From: an uncultured Bacteroidia bacterium
Lineage (GTDB): Bacteria; Bacteroidota; Bacteroidia; Bacteroidales; UBA932
NCBI GenBank assembly: GCA_902767355.1
Contig: CACXHG010000044.1
Span: 1 to 6,981, forward strand
Direction of reading: 5' to 3'
DNA: 6,981 nt
The notes beneath the pieces are model-generated. The model saw only the letters and a list, made by a program, of their open reading frames with translations. It was not told the DNA's origin and did no database searches. This document shows, piece by piece, positions 6,231-6,981 of the stretch. Numbering within the stretch: the stretch's first letter is position 1; the number at the start of each line of letters is the position of its first letter. The translations under genes were made by a program, and so were the position numbers.

Positions 6231-6231
<1 letters not shown>
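5191..6231 (-). CDS. atpB: F1Fo ATP synthase a subunit (proton channel), with signal peptide and extended N-terminal domain
   Basis: Subunit a forms the two proton half-channels beside the c-ring. I choose the ATG at 6231 (346 residues). It gives a TAATG overlap with the atpC stop and a clean signal peptide: MNR, a hydrophobic run of residues 4-16, and a likely cut after ALA (21-23). The alternative upstream start at 6246 is GTG and would overlap atpC by 16 bases. Residues about 24-115 form a soluble, presumably periplasmic domain seen in Bacteroidota a subunits. Membrane helices follow at about 119-139, 183-204, 212-232, 256-280, 283-302 and 309-342. The essential arginine is R273 in ALMMRLFANIFAGH. 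Q328 in AYIQAYVF corresponds to E. coli Q252. H282 and E321 stand where E. coli has E219 and H245. No atpI-like gene separates it from atpC. Confidence 0.97.

Positions 6232-6981
<750 letters not shown>

Overview
This window is a chromosomal segment from a bacterium of the phylum Bacteroidota, most likely order Bacteroidales. Four things support this. The F1Fo ATP synthase genes run in the order beta, epsilon, a, c, b, delta, alpha, gamma (atpDCBEFHAG), with the catalytic beta and epsilon genes ahead of the Fo genes. The a subunit carries a signal peptide and a large extra N-terminal domain. Epsilon is short. Gene starts lack clear Shine-Dalgarno sequences. Base composition looks moderately GC-rich by eye (not counted), which would fit GC-richer Bacteroidales such as Rikenellaceae, but the genus is a guess.

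Layout, left to right. Positions 2-304 (+) hold the last 100 codons of a gene that begins outside the window. It resembles the C-terminal domain of a Bacteroidota coiled-coil or lipoprotein family of unknown function. It converges, with a 12-base gap, on a WYL-domain transcriptional regulator at 317-1297 (-). A hairpin with a T-rich tail that looks like the terminator of the left-hand gene sits inside the last codons of the regulator (334-371). The 144-base gap 1298-1441 holds a second terminator-like hairpin on the minus strand whose T-tract touches the regulator's start codon, a smaller inverted repeat, and a possible 20-residue hydrophobic peptide on the plus strand (1372-1434). From 1442 to the right edge, everything is the ATP synthase operon on the minus strand, with atpD cut by the window end.

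The eight atp genes encode one machine. Subunits a, b and c form the membrane proton channel and rotor (Fo). Alpha, beta, gamma, delta and epsilon form the catalytic head, shaft and stator cap (F1). Genes are packed with TAATG or ATGA stop-start overlaps (atpD/C, C/B, E/F, H/A) or gaps of 6 and 11 bases (F/H, A/G). The one exception is a 41-base, very AT-rich leader before atpE, the gene whose product is needed in most copies. The operon promoter lies outside the window.

I see no new multi-gene system here: the operon is ordinary in content. The items most worth a second look are the regulatory structures around the WYL gene, the possible micropeptide, the atpE leader and the unusual glycine pattern in subunit c.
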